Assembly: GCA_964558235.1 (NCBI GenBank)
Contig: CAZLCK010000018.1
Location: 1 to 27,373 of the forward strand
Source: CAZLCK01 sp964558235
GTDB taxonomy: Bacteria > Actinomycetota > Coriobacteriia > Coriobacteriales > CADBOM01
Direction: 5' to 3'
Length of the DNA: 27,373 bases
Under the pieces are notes generated by a model that ran no database searches, had not been told where the DNA came from, and worked only from the letters and a program-made list of their open reading frames with translations. The position numbers and the translations under genes are program-made. Within the stretch, counting starts at the first letter, position 1. The number at the start of each line of letters is the position of its first letter. Positions 1-6,576 of the stretch are shown one piece after another.

Positions 1-54
1 CGCACTTGACTGGGGGTCAAGGGGTCGCAGGTTCAAATCCTGTCAACCCGACCA
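1..54 (+). tRNA. tRNA-Pro (GGG anticodon), 3' part only
   Basis: The 5' acceptor strand and most of the D arm lie before the window. Visible parts: anticodon stem 5-9 paired with 17-21, seven-base loop 10-16 with anticodon GGG at 12-14, T arm 27-31/39-43 around the TTCAAAT loop, 3' acceptor strand 44-50, discriminator A51 and an encoded CCA at 52-54. The CGCACTT...GGGGTCG context matches bacterial proline tRNAs. Reads proline codon CCC. thpR follows about 130 bases downstream. Confidence 0.88.
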
Positions 55-184
55 TTATTTTTAGGTCTTAAACGGTTCGCACACCACACGACTAAAGCCG
101 CAGGACTCTTACGATTAAACCGTGGGTTTTCCCACCCGCAATGGTTAAATTACTTGGCATCTTACAAGAAAAGAAAGACCTATA

Positions 185-730
185 ATGCGTGCTTTTATAG
201 CCTTAGATATTCCTAAACAAATGCATACAGAGCTTGCATATCTCGCTCAACAGCTTTCGAAAACCATCGATGGGCGCTTTATGAAAAGCGACTCCTATCA
301 TATAACGCTAGCTTTTTTAGGTGAAATAGACGAAGCGACTGTACAGAGTTGCATAAAGCTGTTAGACAGTCTGGCAGCATCACACGAAAAGATCAATCTA
401 TACCCAGAAGGCCTAGGAAAATTTGGCCGTGCGCAAGACGCTACACTTATCTTGGAACTTCAAAAAAGCGACGAACTTATGCAGCTTACACAGGATCTTA
501 GAAACGGTCTGCAAGAACAAAAGATAGCCTTTGACAACAAGAGATTCAGACCACATATCACGCTTGCTAGACGTGCAAACATTCCCAAAAATGACCTTTT
601 AAGCTTGCGCTTTCCGCATCCTGCCCAGGCGAGTACGATAACTTTGTACAAAAGTACACTGATGCCACAGGGTGCTTTTTATAAGCCAATTCACCAGGTC
701 GGTCTTACTGAAAGCGCTCGCTTATCCTAG
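185..730 (+). CDS. thpR: RNA 2',3'-cyclic phosphodiesterase (2H family, ThpR/LigT)
   Basis: A 181-residue protein of the 2H phosphoesterase superfamily, in which this branch hydrolyses 2',3'-cyclic phosphate ends of RNA and can ligate 2'-5' RNA ends in vitro. Both signature HxTx motifs are present: His39-Ile-Thr41 (YHITLAFLG) and His124-Ile-Thr126 (RPHITLARR), at the usual spacing. The N-terminus (MRAFIALDIP) and total length are typical of a complete ThpR. The ATG at 185 is preceded by a purine-rich AAGAAAG. No membrane segment, so cytoplasmic. Its stop codon overlaps that of the convergent MFS transporter by four bases (727-730). The physiological role of ThpR in bacteria is not settled. 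Confidence 0.93.
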   Translation: MRAFIALDIPKQMHTELAYLAQQLSKTIDGRFMKSDSYHITLAFLGEIDEATVQSCIKLLDSLAASHEKINLYPEGLGKFGRAQDATLILELQKSDELMQLTQDLRNGLQEQKIAFDNKRFRPHITLARRANIPKNDLLSLRFPHPAQASTITLYKSTLMPQGAFYKPIHQVGLTESARLS

Positions 731-1941
731 GTGATTCGATAGCTCTCTAAACGCTTTGGACCAAGAGCAAGAATCACTACAATCGCTACCACCGGAATGA
801 TTGTCATAGAAAGAAACATACCCGAATACCCGATCGCGCCTACTATAATTCCTCCTATAAATGACCCAAAGGCCATTCCGCCATTTAAACCGAATAGAAA
901 CGTTGAAGTTGCCACACCACGACGGTTAGGCGGTGCAGGTGCAACAGCCATGGTTTGAAACGTTGCCATTGCCGCGCCAAAACCAACACCTGCAAAAAAT
1001 CCTGCTACACAAAACACCACAAGACTTTGCGCCAGAGCCACAAGAGCCAGCGTTATAGCAATACTTACAACAGAAACAATACTTGGTACAAAAAATCCAA
1101 ATCTATCGATACTTTTTCCAATCAAAGGCCGAAGGATAATATTAACAACCGCATAAATTACAAAGTATATAAAAATGCCTTCAACTCCCTGCTGTGTACT
1201 ATGTAGAACTAGAAACGTTCCAATGGGAGCAAATGCTACATTACTCAAAAAAATAAGCAAACTTGGAAGCAGGGCTTTCTTTTCAAAAAGATCTGAGAGA
1301 CGAAAGTGCGTCTTAGCAACGTGCGTCTTAGGAACGTTTGTTGATCTTTCAAATTTCCCAAATAAAGAAAATACCAAGGCAATGATCATAAAGGCTAGAG
1401 TAACCAAGAGCATATAGTCGCTCCCAATATTTTCAAGTAATAGAATTGAAAGCGCCGGTGCAATCGCAGCTGCCAACGAAGTTGTCATAGCAAAGTAGCC
1501 CATTCCTTCGGCAAAGCGGGCTTTGGGAAGCAGGTCAGCAACGATTGTAGAAGTAGAAGTAGATCCAAGCCCCCATCCAATACCTTGGATTAATCGGAAA
1601 AGAAGAATCGCCGATACAAGAGGAAACACAAAAAATAATGCGACAGAAGCACAGCTAACCGCAAGTCCTGCTACAAGAATTCCTTTACGAGCATATCTAT
1701 CGACCATAAAACCAGTAAAAGGCCTTGTAACTAGGGCAGCACCCGTAGCCAATGTACCGACTAAGCCAACTTGAATAGAATCTCCACCTAAAAGATCGAC
1801 AAAAACTGGCAATCCAGTGTTGGTCATGTTAAAACCCATAAAAACAAAGAGGTTTACCAGGGATATAATCACAAACGATGATGTCCACAGGCGTCCCTCT
1901 GGCATTTCTACAGATCTACTTGTTGATTTGCTCTCTTTCAA
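727..1941 (-). CDS. MFS transporter (12-TM, substrate unknown)
   Basis: A 404-residue hydrophobic protein with about 12 membrane segments, the usual size of a major facilitator superfamily permease. The loop between segments 2 and 3 carries the motif A form GFMVDRYARKG at about residues 77-87, and the second half has a related loop (LIGKSIDRFGF). A hydrophilic N-terminal tail of about 20 residues precedes the first segment. The start is a TTG at 1939-1941: the only ATG in reach (ATG TTT TGA) stops at once, and an AAGGAA ribosome site lies 7-8 bases upstream. It sits convergently to thpR and shares four bases with it, so no terminator fits between them. Substrate cannot be told; drug, sugar and metabolite exporters all have this architecture. 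Confidence 0.88.
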   Translation of the reverse strand: MKESKSTSRSVEMPEGRLWTSSFVIISLVNLFVFMGFNMTNTGLPVFVDLLGGDSIQVGLVGTLATGAALVTRPFTGFMVDRYARKGILVAGLAVSCASVALFFVFPLVSAILLFRLIQGIGWGLGSTSTSTIVADLLPKARFAEGMGYFAMTTSLAAAIAPALSILLLENIGSDYMLLVTLAFMIIALVFSLFGKFERSTNVPKTHVAKTHFRLSDLFEKKALLPSLLIFLSNVAFAPIGTFLVLHSTQQGVEGIFIYFVIYAVVNIILRPLIGKSIDRFGFFVPSIVSVVSIAITLALVALAQSLVVFCVAGFFAGVGFGAAMATFQTMAVAPAPPNRRGVATSTFLFGLNGGMAFGSFIGGIIVGAIGYSGMFLSMTIIPVVAIVVILALGPKRLESYRIT

Positions 1942-2025
1942 AACATTTCCTTAGCGCTGTTTTACTCGGCATTTATATTTTGACACAAACACCGAGTTGT
2001 TATAGAAAGATGCTTTCGCCTTTAG

Positions 2026-2262
2026 TTAAATTCTCCAGAATTTCCAGACCCACTTGAAATTACCAACCTTGCGGCGAGCGCTCTTGAAAAATGATTTGTA
2101 ATAGCTCTTTACCTTTTCATAGTCCTCGCTTTGAACTGGATATCCACCCAAACAAGCGCTTTCGTAAACCGTAGTAACATCTGTAAAGCTAATTCCATCG
2201 GCAGCCTCAGTAAAAGGCCTTAGATTCTTCTCTATCGATACTGCATATTCATGAGGTGTCAT
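2026..2262 (-). CDS. Short protein resembling a DUF4129-type C-terminal domain, possibly a gene remnant
   Basis: 78 residues from an ATG at 2262 to a stop at 2026. The sequence TPHEYA...LRPFTEA...VTTVYESACLGGYP...DYEKVKSYYKS follows the pattern at the C-terminus of DUF4129/TgpA-like transglutaminase proteins (TPxEFAxRL...LTxLYExARYGxxP). Open reading continues 13 codons upstream of the ATG without a start and includes a Trp two codons before it, where that family often has one, before reaching a TAA. There is no convincing ribosome site. Only about 150 bases separate it from the next gene, so no room for the missing membrane and transglutaminase regions. I read it as a likely leftover of a larger gene, though a functional small protein is not excluded. 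The domain match is by pattern memory only. Confidence 0.4.
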   Translation of the reverse strand: MTPHEYAVSIEKNLRPFTEAADGISFTDVTTVYESACLGGYPVQSEDYEKVKSYYKSFFKSARRKVGNFKWVWKFWRI

Positions 2263-2410
2263 TGTCCATTTAAGATTTGCGTATTGCGATTTAAAGTTCG
2301 ATTACACCATATAGGCCGGTCGTTGGTCTATCATTATCTAATAAATAACTTGTAATTCAGTATGCGAAAAATCAGTATGCAAAAACTTTTTGATTCTTTA
2401 GGAGTTCACA

Positions 2411-2692
2411 ATGGCAGATAGCCTAAATGACAAGCAAAAGATTATTCTTTACAGAATTGCAATTAGGCAAGATGAGCAGGATAGAAAATCTAACCTTTTG
2501 CCAAAAACAAAAATGTTAGAGTCTGATATCTATAAAGATCTTTTAGACCTCGGGTATCTGACTTACCAAGAATTTGGAGAGGGCGACGAAGCGATTGTAA
2601 ATCTCATCATTACACTAGAGGGCATGCGCTATTGCTATGACAACATTGATGAGATCGCAGAGCTAGACAAAAACAGCCGACAACAATTTTGA
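2411..2692 (+). CDS. Small hypothetical protein, helical, winged-helix-like
   Basis: 93 residues, not recognised. Starts at ATG 2411 with a strong ribosome site (AGGAG at 2400-2404, six bases before the start). It is charged and largely helical in appearance, with a central segment (SDIYKDLLDLGYLTYQEF) followed by a possible beta hairpin (EAIVNLIITLEGMRYC). That helix-helix-wing order is reminiscent of a winged-helix domain (inference). No cysteine clusters, signal or membrane segment. The stop at 2690-2692 lies 83 bases before the zinc-ribbon gene, on the same strand, so the two could be co-transcribed. Confidence 0.75.
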   Translation: MADSLNDKQKIILYRIAIRQDEQDRKSNLLPKTKMLESDIYKDLLDLGYLTYQEFGEGDEAIVNLIITLEGMRYCYDNIDEIAELDKNSRQQF

Positions 2693-2775
2693 TCTTACTG
2701 AGCTTGGGTTTTAATAAGATATTAGATATAAGCTCTAAAAAACAGCTCTATAAAAACTTTCGAAAGGACTTAGCT

Positions 2776-3090
2776 ATGTGTTGGTCATGCAATCCTATTT
2801 GCGGAGGATGCAGACCCCCAAGAATGCGTGGAGTAGAATGCCCCGAATGCGGCGGATTTAATGCTTGCGACATTGAGAATCTTCAAGATGCATACTATTG
2901 TGACTCTTGCGATGCAGATATTACTGCAAAAGCAATACCGAAACCTGTAATTTGCAAACTCTGTGGTGAAGTTTGCTATAACCCATGCAAAAGATCTAGG
3001 ACCGAGCTTGAAGATGGTGAGCTTCAAAACTGTCAAATGAGGGTAAGTGAACCCTTGATAGCTGAGCTGCAGCAATTTCCAGCAGCTTAA
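2776..3090 (+). CDS. Small zinc-ribbon protein, function unknown
   Basis: 104 residues from ATG 2776, which has AAAGGA at 2763-2768, seven bases upstream. A longer reading from a TTG at 2689 would lack a ribosome site and is not preferred. The protein is rich in CxxC knuckles: CWSC and CGGC in the first dozen residues, CPEC near 22-25, CDSC near 42-45, and CKLC with a later CYNPC near 60-70. These would form two or three zinc ribbons or rubredoxin-like knuckles. A short acidic and hydrophobic tail follows. I associate small proteins starting MCWSCNP.CGGC with Coriobacteriia, but no function is known to me. Possible roles are nucleic-acid or protein binding. Confidence 0.8.
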   Translation: MCWSCNPICGGCRPPRMRGVECPECGGFNACDIENLQDAYYCDSCDADITAKAIPKPVICKLCGEVCYNPCKRSRTELEDGELQNCQMRVSEPLIAELQQFPAA

Positions 3091-3280
3091 AGCCTCAAAA
3101 ATGTGAAGCTATAGCCCAAACGCGCCGATTATAGGACAATTAGGACTAGATGCTATCACCACATATTTTCCTTTAAGCCGCAAAAACGCGCCACGTTCGG
3201 CACACTAGCCAAAAATGCCTACAGCCTCAAAAATGCCAAATGCCTACAGTCGAAAAGATTGTAGGCATTAGTATTTTAAA
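3091..3280. other. Intergenic stretch with short direct repeats
   Basis: No gene seen in these 190 bases. The block AAATGCCTACAG occurs twice (around 3208-3219 and 3238-3249), and the phrase GCCTCAAAAATG also recurs (near 3096 and 3220). The second copy of TGCCTACA forms the left arm of the hairpin scored as the terminator of the tRNA-Leu gene. The repeats look like local duplication of terminator-like sequence. Confidence 0.5.
3241..3267 (-). terminator. Probable terminator of tRNA-Leu
   Basis: Perfect 8-bp stem TGCCTACA (3241-3248) with TGTAGGCA (3260-3267), 11-base loop. On the minus strand it starts 14 bases after the tRNA CCA end and is followed by TTTGGCATTTTT, a broken T tract. Position and stem quality support a terminator; the interrupted T run lowers confidence. 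Confidence 0.5.
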
Positions 3281-3365
3281 TGGTGCGGGCAAGAGGACTT
3301 GAACCTCCACGAGTCTCCTCACTAGAACCTAAATCTAGCGCGTCTGCCAGTTCCGCCATGCCCGC
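3281..3365 (-). tRNA. tRNA-Leu (UAG anticodon)
   Basis: Full 85-base class II tRNA with encoded CCA (TGG at 3281-3283 on the plus strand). The acceptor stem GCGGGCA pairs with its 3' partner; the D arm contains GGCAGACGCG. The anticodon stem CTAGA/TCTAG holds loop TTTAGGT, giving anticodon TAG, which reads CUA and other CUN leucine codons. A long variable arm precedes the GGTTCAAGTCC T arm. Upstream on the minus strand there is a perfect small hairpin (3376-3391, CCTTTT/AAAAGG with a GTTG loop) of unknown role. Confidence 0.95.
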
Positions 3366-3525
3366 AGATATGTAACCTTTTGTTGAAAAGGCCTTGCTAA
3401 TACTAGCAGAACTATCTCATAACTAGTGTAGATACATTGGCATCTGTGCACTATTGTTCACTTGTACGGCAAAATTTGTATAAAGCCTACTAATTAACAG
3501 CGAACTTTCAACAGAAGGCTGTACG

Positions 3526-3625
3526 NNNNNNNNNNNNNNNNNNNNNNNNNNNNNNNNNNNNNNNNNNNNNNNNNNNNNNNNNNNNNNNNNNNNNNNNNNN
3601 NNNNNNNNNNNNNNNNNNNNNNNNN
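3526..3625. other. Assembly gap of 100 N
   Basis: Exactly 100 N, the conventional size for a scaffold gap of unknown length. It cuts off the 3' end of the PpiC-like lipoprotein gene inside its Ser/Asp/Thr-rich repetitive tail, which may be why assembly failed here. Any reading frame across it is meaningless. The linkage of the tRNA-Leu side to the lipoprotein side depends on the scaffolding being right. Confidence 0.99.
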
Positions 3626-4797
3626 TCGCTTGAATTATCTGTTTCATCGGATGTGTCACTTGAAGAGTCCGACCCATCAGTACTATCAGATTCATCATCT
3701 GTGTCATCTGTACTATCGCTGTCATCAGTTTCAGTTGTTTCCGCCTCAGCACTTGCTTGCGCAGCAGCGCCACTACCATCTACATCGTATGCTAATCCTT
3801 CAGGCATTGTGTTGATCTGAATATCAGCTTGTTCAAGTAGTTCAGCAGCATACTCGGTATAGGCAGTTTGCAATAGCTCATCTTCTAAATCTGAAACAAT
3901 CACGTCGTAGATATCGCTTGGGATATTATCGGCTGTTGGCGTAACATCATCAGTGATAGAAAACTCCTCGGTGCACATAATGATGTGATATCCATATTCA
4001 CTCTCAACCAGCTCTTGAGTTATCTCTCCAACGCTTAACTCGTCAAGCGCACTTTGATATTCATCAACAAATGTAACAAGGCAATCCCAACCAACATCTC
4101 CGCCACTAGAGGCCGAAGAGTCAGTAGAATATTCCTCCGCCATAGTTGCAAAATCTGCACCATCTTGTAGCTCTGCTAGAACTTCGAGTGCGGTATCCTC
4201 ATCATCGGTAGAAAAGAGGATATGAGAAGACCGCTTCGCACCATCATACGAAGAGATATTTTCATCGATCGCACTCTGTATCTCTTCATCTGTTGGAGTC
4301 GGCGCCTCGATGATCTCATCCATTACAATCTGCTGATACATATACATCTCATAGCTATCCCTAAGATCTGACTCGGTAATACCCTGAGAACTTAGCGCAG
4401 CCTCCCATTCATTTTCACTTGAATACTGCGATTTTAAAGACTGAATAGCCTCGTCAATTTCAGATGTCTCAACTGTATAGCCAGCTTCTTGAGCAACCTG
4501 AGAAATCAACCACTCTTGAGCAATAACCTCGATTGCGTCGTTTCTCATATCTGCAGATGTATATCCATAAGTAGTTAAATACTCAAGCCAATCATCATCA
4601 TCGGTAAGGCCATAAGAGGTGCGAACCGATTGAATATAGGAGCTCACTTGATCTTCTGTGATCTCATGACCGTTTACGGTCGCTGCAACGGCGCTACTAC
4701 CGCATCCAGTCATAGAAAACGCTAATACGACAGATAAAACACCTGCAAAAATAGCTTTAAATGATTTTGATAGACGGCTCATCAATTTTTCTTGCAT
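3626..4797 (-). CDS. PpiC/PrsA-like peptidylprolyl isomerase lipoprotein, 3' end lost in the gap
   Basis: 390 residues are readable before the gap. A lipoprotein signal (basic start, hydrophobic core, M29-T-G-C32) indicates export and lipid anchoring at Cys32. Residues about 36-180 resemble the helical SurA/PrsA N-terminal chaperone region. A parvulin rotamase domain spans about 188-277, with the signature stretches AKRSSHILF, FATMAEEYSTDSSAS..GGDVGW and ESEYGYHIIM. Parvulins catalyse proline cis-trans isomerisation and, in this lipoprotein form, help fold secreted proteins. From about residue 355 the chain becomes a Ser/Asp/Thr/Glu-rich low-complexity tail that runs into the N block, so its length and stop are unknown. 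The ATG at 4797 has GAGG seven bases upstream; a second ATG at 4782 lacks this. The acetyltransferase lies 61 bases upstream on the same strand. Confidence 0.9.
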
Positions 4798-4838
4798 AAA
4801 ATCCTCGCTAACTTTTAACCGCGCTGCTTACCCCGCCT

Positions 4839-4850
4839 ATTAATATTAAT
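4839..4850. repeat. 12-bp perfect palindrome upstream of the lipoprotein gene
   Basis: ATTAATATTAAT, a perfect AT-only palindrome, lies between the acetyltransferase stop and the lipoprotein start. It could be an operator or part of a promoter; AT-only palindromes this short also occur by chance. Confidence 0.3.
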
Positions 4851-4858
4851 CCCTTGAA

Positions 4859-5386
4859 CTAAGTTAGCATATAGGGCTTTGGACCGCACTGCTCATAATA
4901 GGGACAGGTCAAACAATCCCTATGAAAGCGTTCGTCTATCTCGTCCCAGTCGACCTCAACAAAGCCAAGCTTGTCGTAAAAACCATTTGAACTGCCATTT
5001 GAGACGAGCTTTAAAATCCCATATTTCTCATGCGCCCAATTGATTAACGCAGTGCCGATGTCATATCCCTGCCAATCTTCAAAGACCACAATCGGACCAA
5101 TATGAGCACCTTTTTCAGTTGGTTCAACATGAATATAACCAACAGGGATATCTTGCCAATTTACTGCAGAGCATCCACCATCCATATAATTTGGAGGAAT
5201 GCCGATCTCCTGTCCTTCGGACATAAGCAGCAAATACGAAAGATCCTCTTCTTTTGTAGCTCTTAGCTTGAAAAGCTCCTCGGAGCTATCATTGCTATTC
5301 TGCGTCACACAAACTCCTACTGTGTCGTCGTCTTCAAACCTGCTTTTATTGTGAGCACATCTAAGCCAAATCGTAGGCACATCCAC
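4859..5386 (-). CDS. GNAT-family N-acetyltransferase
   Basis: 175 residues. The acetyl-CoA-binding core is visible at about 95-160: beta strand HIGPIVVFEDWQG, then the Q-G-x-D-I-G-T-A-L loop and helix of GNAT motif A (standard form R/QGxGxG/A), then SNGFYDKLGFVEVD of motif B. A cysteine-rich end (CLTCPYYEQC) may bind metal. The first 37 residues before the GNAT fold (containing CAHN...C) are unlike the family. The only possible starts are GTG at 5386 or GTG at 5380, neither with a ribosome site, and a TAG closes the frame 11 codons upstream, so the 5' end is uncertain and could be damaged. Substrate unknown. Confidence 0.8.
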   Translation of the reverse strand: MDVPTIWLRCAHNKSRFEDDDTVGVCVTQNSNDSSEELFKLRATKEEDLSYLLLMSEGQEIGIPPNYMDGGCSAVNWQDIPVGYIHVEPTEKGAHIGPIVVFEDWQGYDIGTALINWAHEKYGILKLVSNGSSNGFYDKLGFVEVDWDEIDERFHRDCLTCPYYEQCGPKPYMLT

Positions 5387-5409
5387 GTCAACAAACTTTT
5401 TTGATACTT

Positions 5410-5429
5410 CCCATGCCTAAAGGCAGGGG
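5410..5429. repeat. Hairpin CCC-A-TGCC-TAAA-GGCA-GGGG
   Basis: A stem of TGCC/GGCA extended by CCC/GGGG with one bulged base and a four-base loop. No T run follows on either strand, so it is not a normal terminator. Its look (GCCTAAAGGC inside a CCCC/GGGG stem, flanked by AATCCCC-type sequence) recalls the subterminal hairpins of IS200/IS605-type elements, but no transposase or TnpB is present. The rest of 5387-5530 has no gene; AAACATGAAC occurs at 5461-5470 and 5492-5501 with a degenerate third copy near 5520. Confidence 0.3.
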
Positions 5430-5530
5430 ATTCTTGCCTCAAGCGTCACTGCATTTCAATAAACATGAACTCTGAGCATTAGCTTAGCCCTAAACATGAA
5501 CTTTAAACATAGACTCTAAGCGTGAACTTT

Positions 5531-6562
5531 TCACATCATCATCGGAGGCAGATAGATCTTATCTCTAGATTGTGGAATCGCCTTTTTGGAAAGCTCATTT
5601 AGTCCCTTAACAATAGTTGGCATCATCTCCACAGGAATTCCCATAAACATAATCTCGTCGCCAATGTCAGAGCTTGCCCTACAACCATAACAACCAAAGG
5701 AGATATTCGGCTCTCCTGAAACATAGGGCAAAAGAGTCGTCTCTACACACTGTGCGTTATATCCACTAGCATGAAAGTCAAATCGATGTCCTGTGTAATA
5801 AGATGCGCCCATACACAGCCACATAACCTGCTCCGGTTGAGCAAAAACTGCAATCACATCTGGGTCGGTTGGTGCATCATCTAGTGGAAATACAATCGTT
5901 GCATCAACAGATCTCGGCTCTAAGTGTGGACGCTCAGATACCATACGTTGTGCTGCCTCAATTGAATCGAGCTTATGGAACAATATATAGAGCTCTCCCG
6001 ACGCTAACTTGGCTGGGATGTCCGTAAGTCCCAAAATCGAAGTGCCATCTGGGCAGGCGTGTCTGTTGGCTGGCATCATTATCGACCTACCACGCCTTGC
6101 TGCCATCAAAGACTGACAGTACCTATAGCGCTCTTTTGGAATGGCAACATCGGGAACATCCTCTCCAGCCTTGAGCAGACGAATCCCAACAACGTGCCAT
6201 CTAAGTCCTAACACATCGGTTAGCGTTTTAGCCCACGATGCATACTTCTCGTAAGTCTCTTTGCTAAGAGGCTCGGCTTTTTTGCGATAGTCTAAGAAAT
6301 TCCCCTCAACGTTTCCACTGATATGAAGGGCATTTTGTGGGCATTGACCAGTGCAGGTCTCACATCCCCAACACTTGTCAATTCCAGTTGCGCTTGGAAG
6401 CTTTTTGCCCGCTTCATTTTCGATCATCTCAAAAACATCTACAGGACAAAATGCTTCACAAAGTCCACAACCGATACATTTAGATTCATCTACAGTTGCA
6501 GAAAATTTTACATCCTCCAGATGATCGTTGATCTCATTTCCACGTAAATCTACGTGCTCCAT
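5531..6562 (-). CDS. Ferredoxin (2x[4Fe-4S]) fused to a DUF169 domain
   Basis: 343 residues from ATG 6562, chosen because GAGGG sits four bases upstream; an ATG at 6601 would overlap the radical SAM gene and has no ribosome site. The N-terminal third is a bacterial ferredoxin with two cluster motifs, C29-C32-C35-C39P and C64-C67-C70-C74P. Residues about 100-335 match the DUF169 pattern (COG2043): conserved QSLMAARRG, DGTSILGL, VWIFAQPEQV-like VIAVFAQPEQVMWL, and the SFGCYGCRAS segment. DUF169 has no proven function. No signal or membrane segment, so cytoplasmic. It is the last clear gene of the minus-strand redox block, 14 bases after the radical SAM gene, which suggests electron delivery to it or to the Mo enzyme (inference). 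Confidence 0.85.
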   Translation of the reverse strand: MEHVDLRGNEINDHLEDVKFSATVDESKCIGCGLCEAFCPVDVFEMIENEAGKKLPSATGIDKCWGCETCTGQCPQNALHISGNVEGNFLDYRKKAEPLSKETYEKYASWAKTLTDVLGLRWHVVGIRLLKAGEDVPDVAIPKERYRYCQSLMAARRGRSIMMPANRHACPDGTSILGLTDIPAKLASGELYILFHKLDSIEAAQRMVSERPHLEPRSVDATIVFPLDDAPTDPDVIAVFAQPEQVMWLCMGASYYTGHRFDFHASGYNAQCVETTLLPYVSGEPNISFGCYGCRASSDIGDEIMFMGIPVEMMPTIVKGLNELSKKAIPQSRDKIYLPPMMM

Positions 6563-6576
6563 AAACCCTCTTTTTC

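Noticed and set aside
122..150. GTGGG-TTTT-CCCAC hairpin between tRNA-Pro and thpR as a terminator
   Set aside because: Short stem with no T tract after it; could be a leader structure but not supported further.
1979..2001. Perfect TTGACA with a weak TAGAAA 17 bases later on the plus strand
   Set aside because: No plus-strand gene follows for 400 bases and the -10 is poor; likely chance, and it overlaps the ACTCGG/CCGAGT inverted repeat.
2689..2775. TTG-initiated extension of the zinc-ribbon protein
   Set aside because: No ribosome site, overlaps the previous stop, and the added residues are not cysteine-rich; ATG 2776 has a clear ribosome site.
3423..3625. Reading frames running through the N block
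   Set aside because: Unknown bases; length of the gap is a placeholder, so any frame across it is artificial.
5410..5429. Hairpin as a terminator of the redox operon
   Set aside because: No T tract on either strand.
5461..5530. Repeated AAACATGAAC units as a possible CRISPR remnant
   Set aside because: Units are only 10 bases, unevenly spaced and degenerate; no cas genes.
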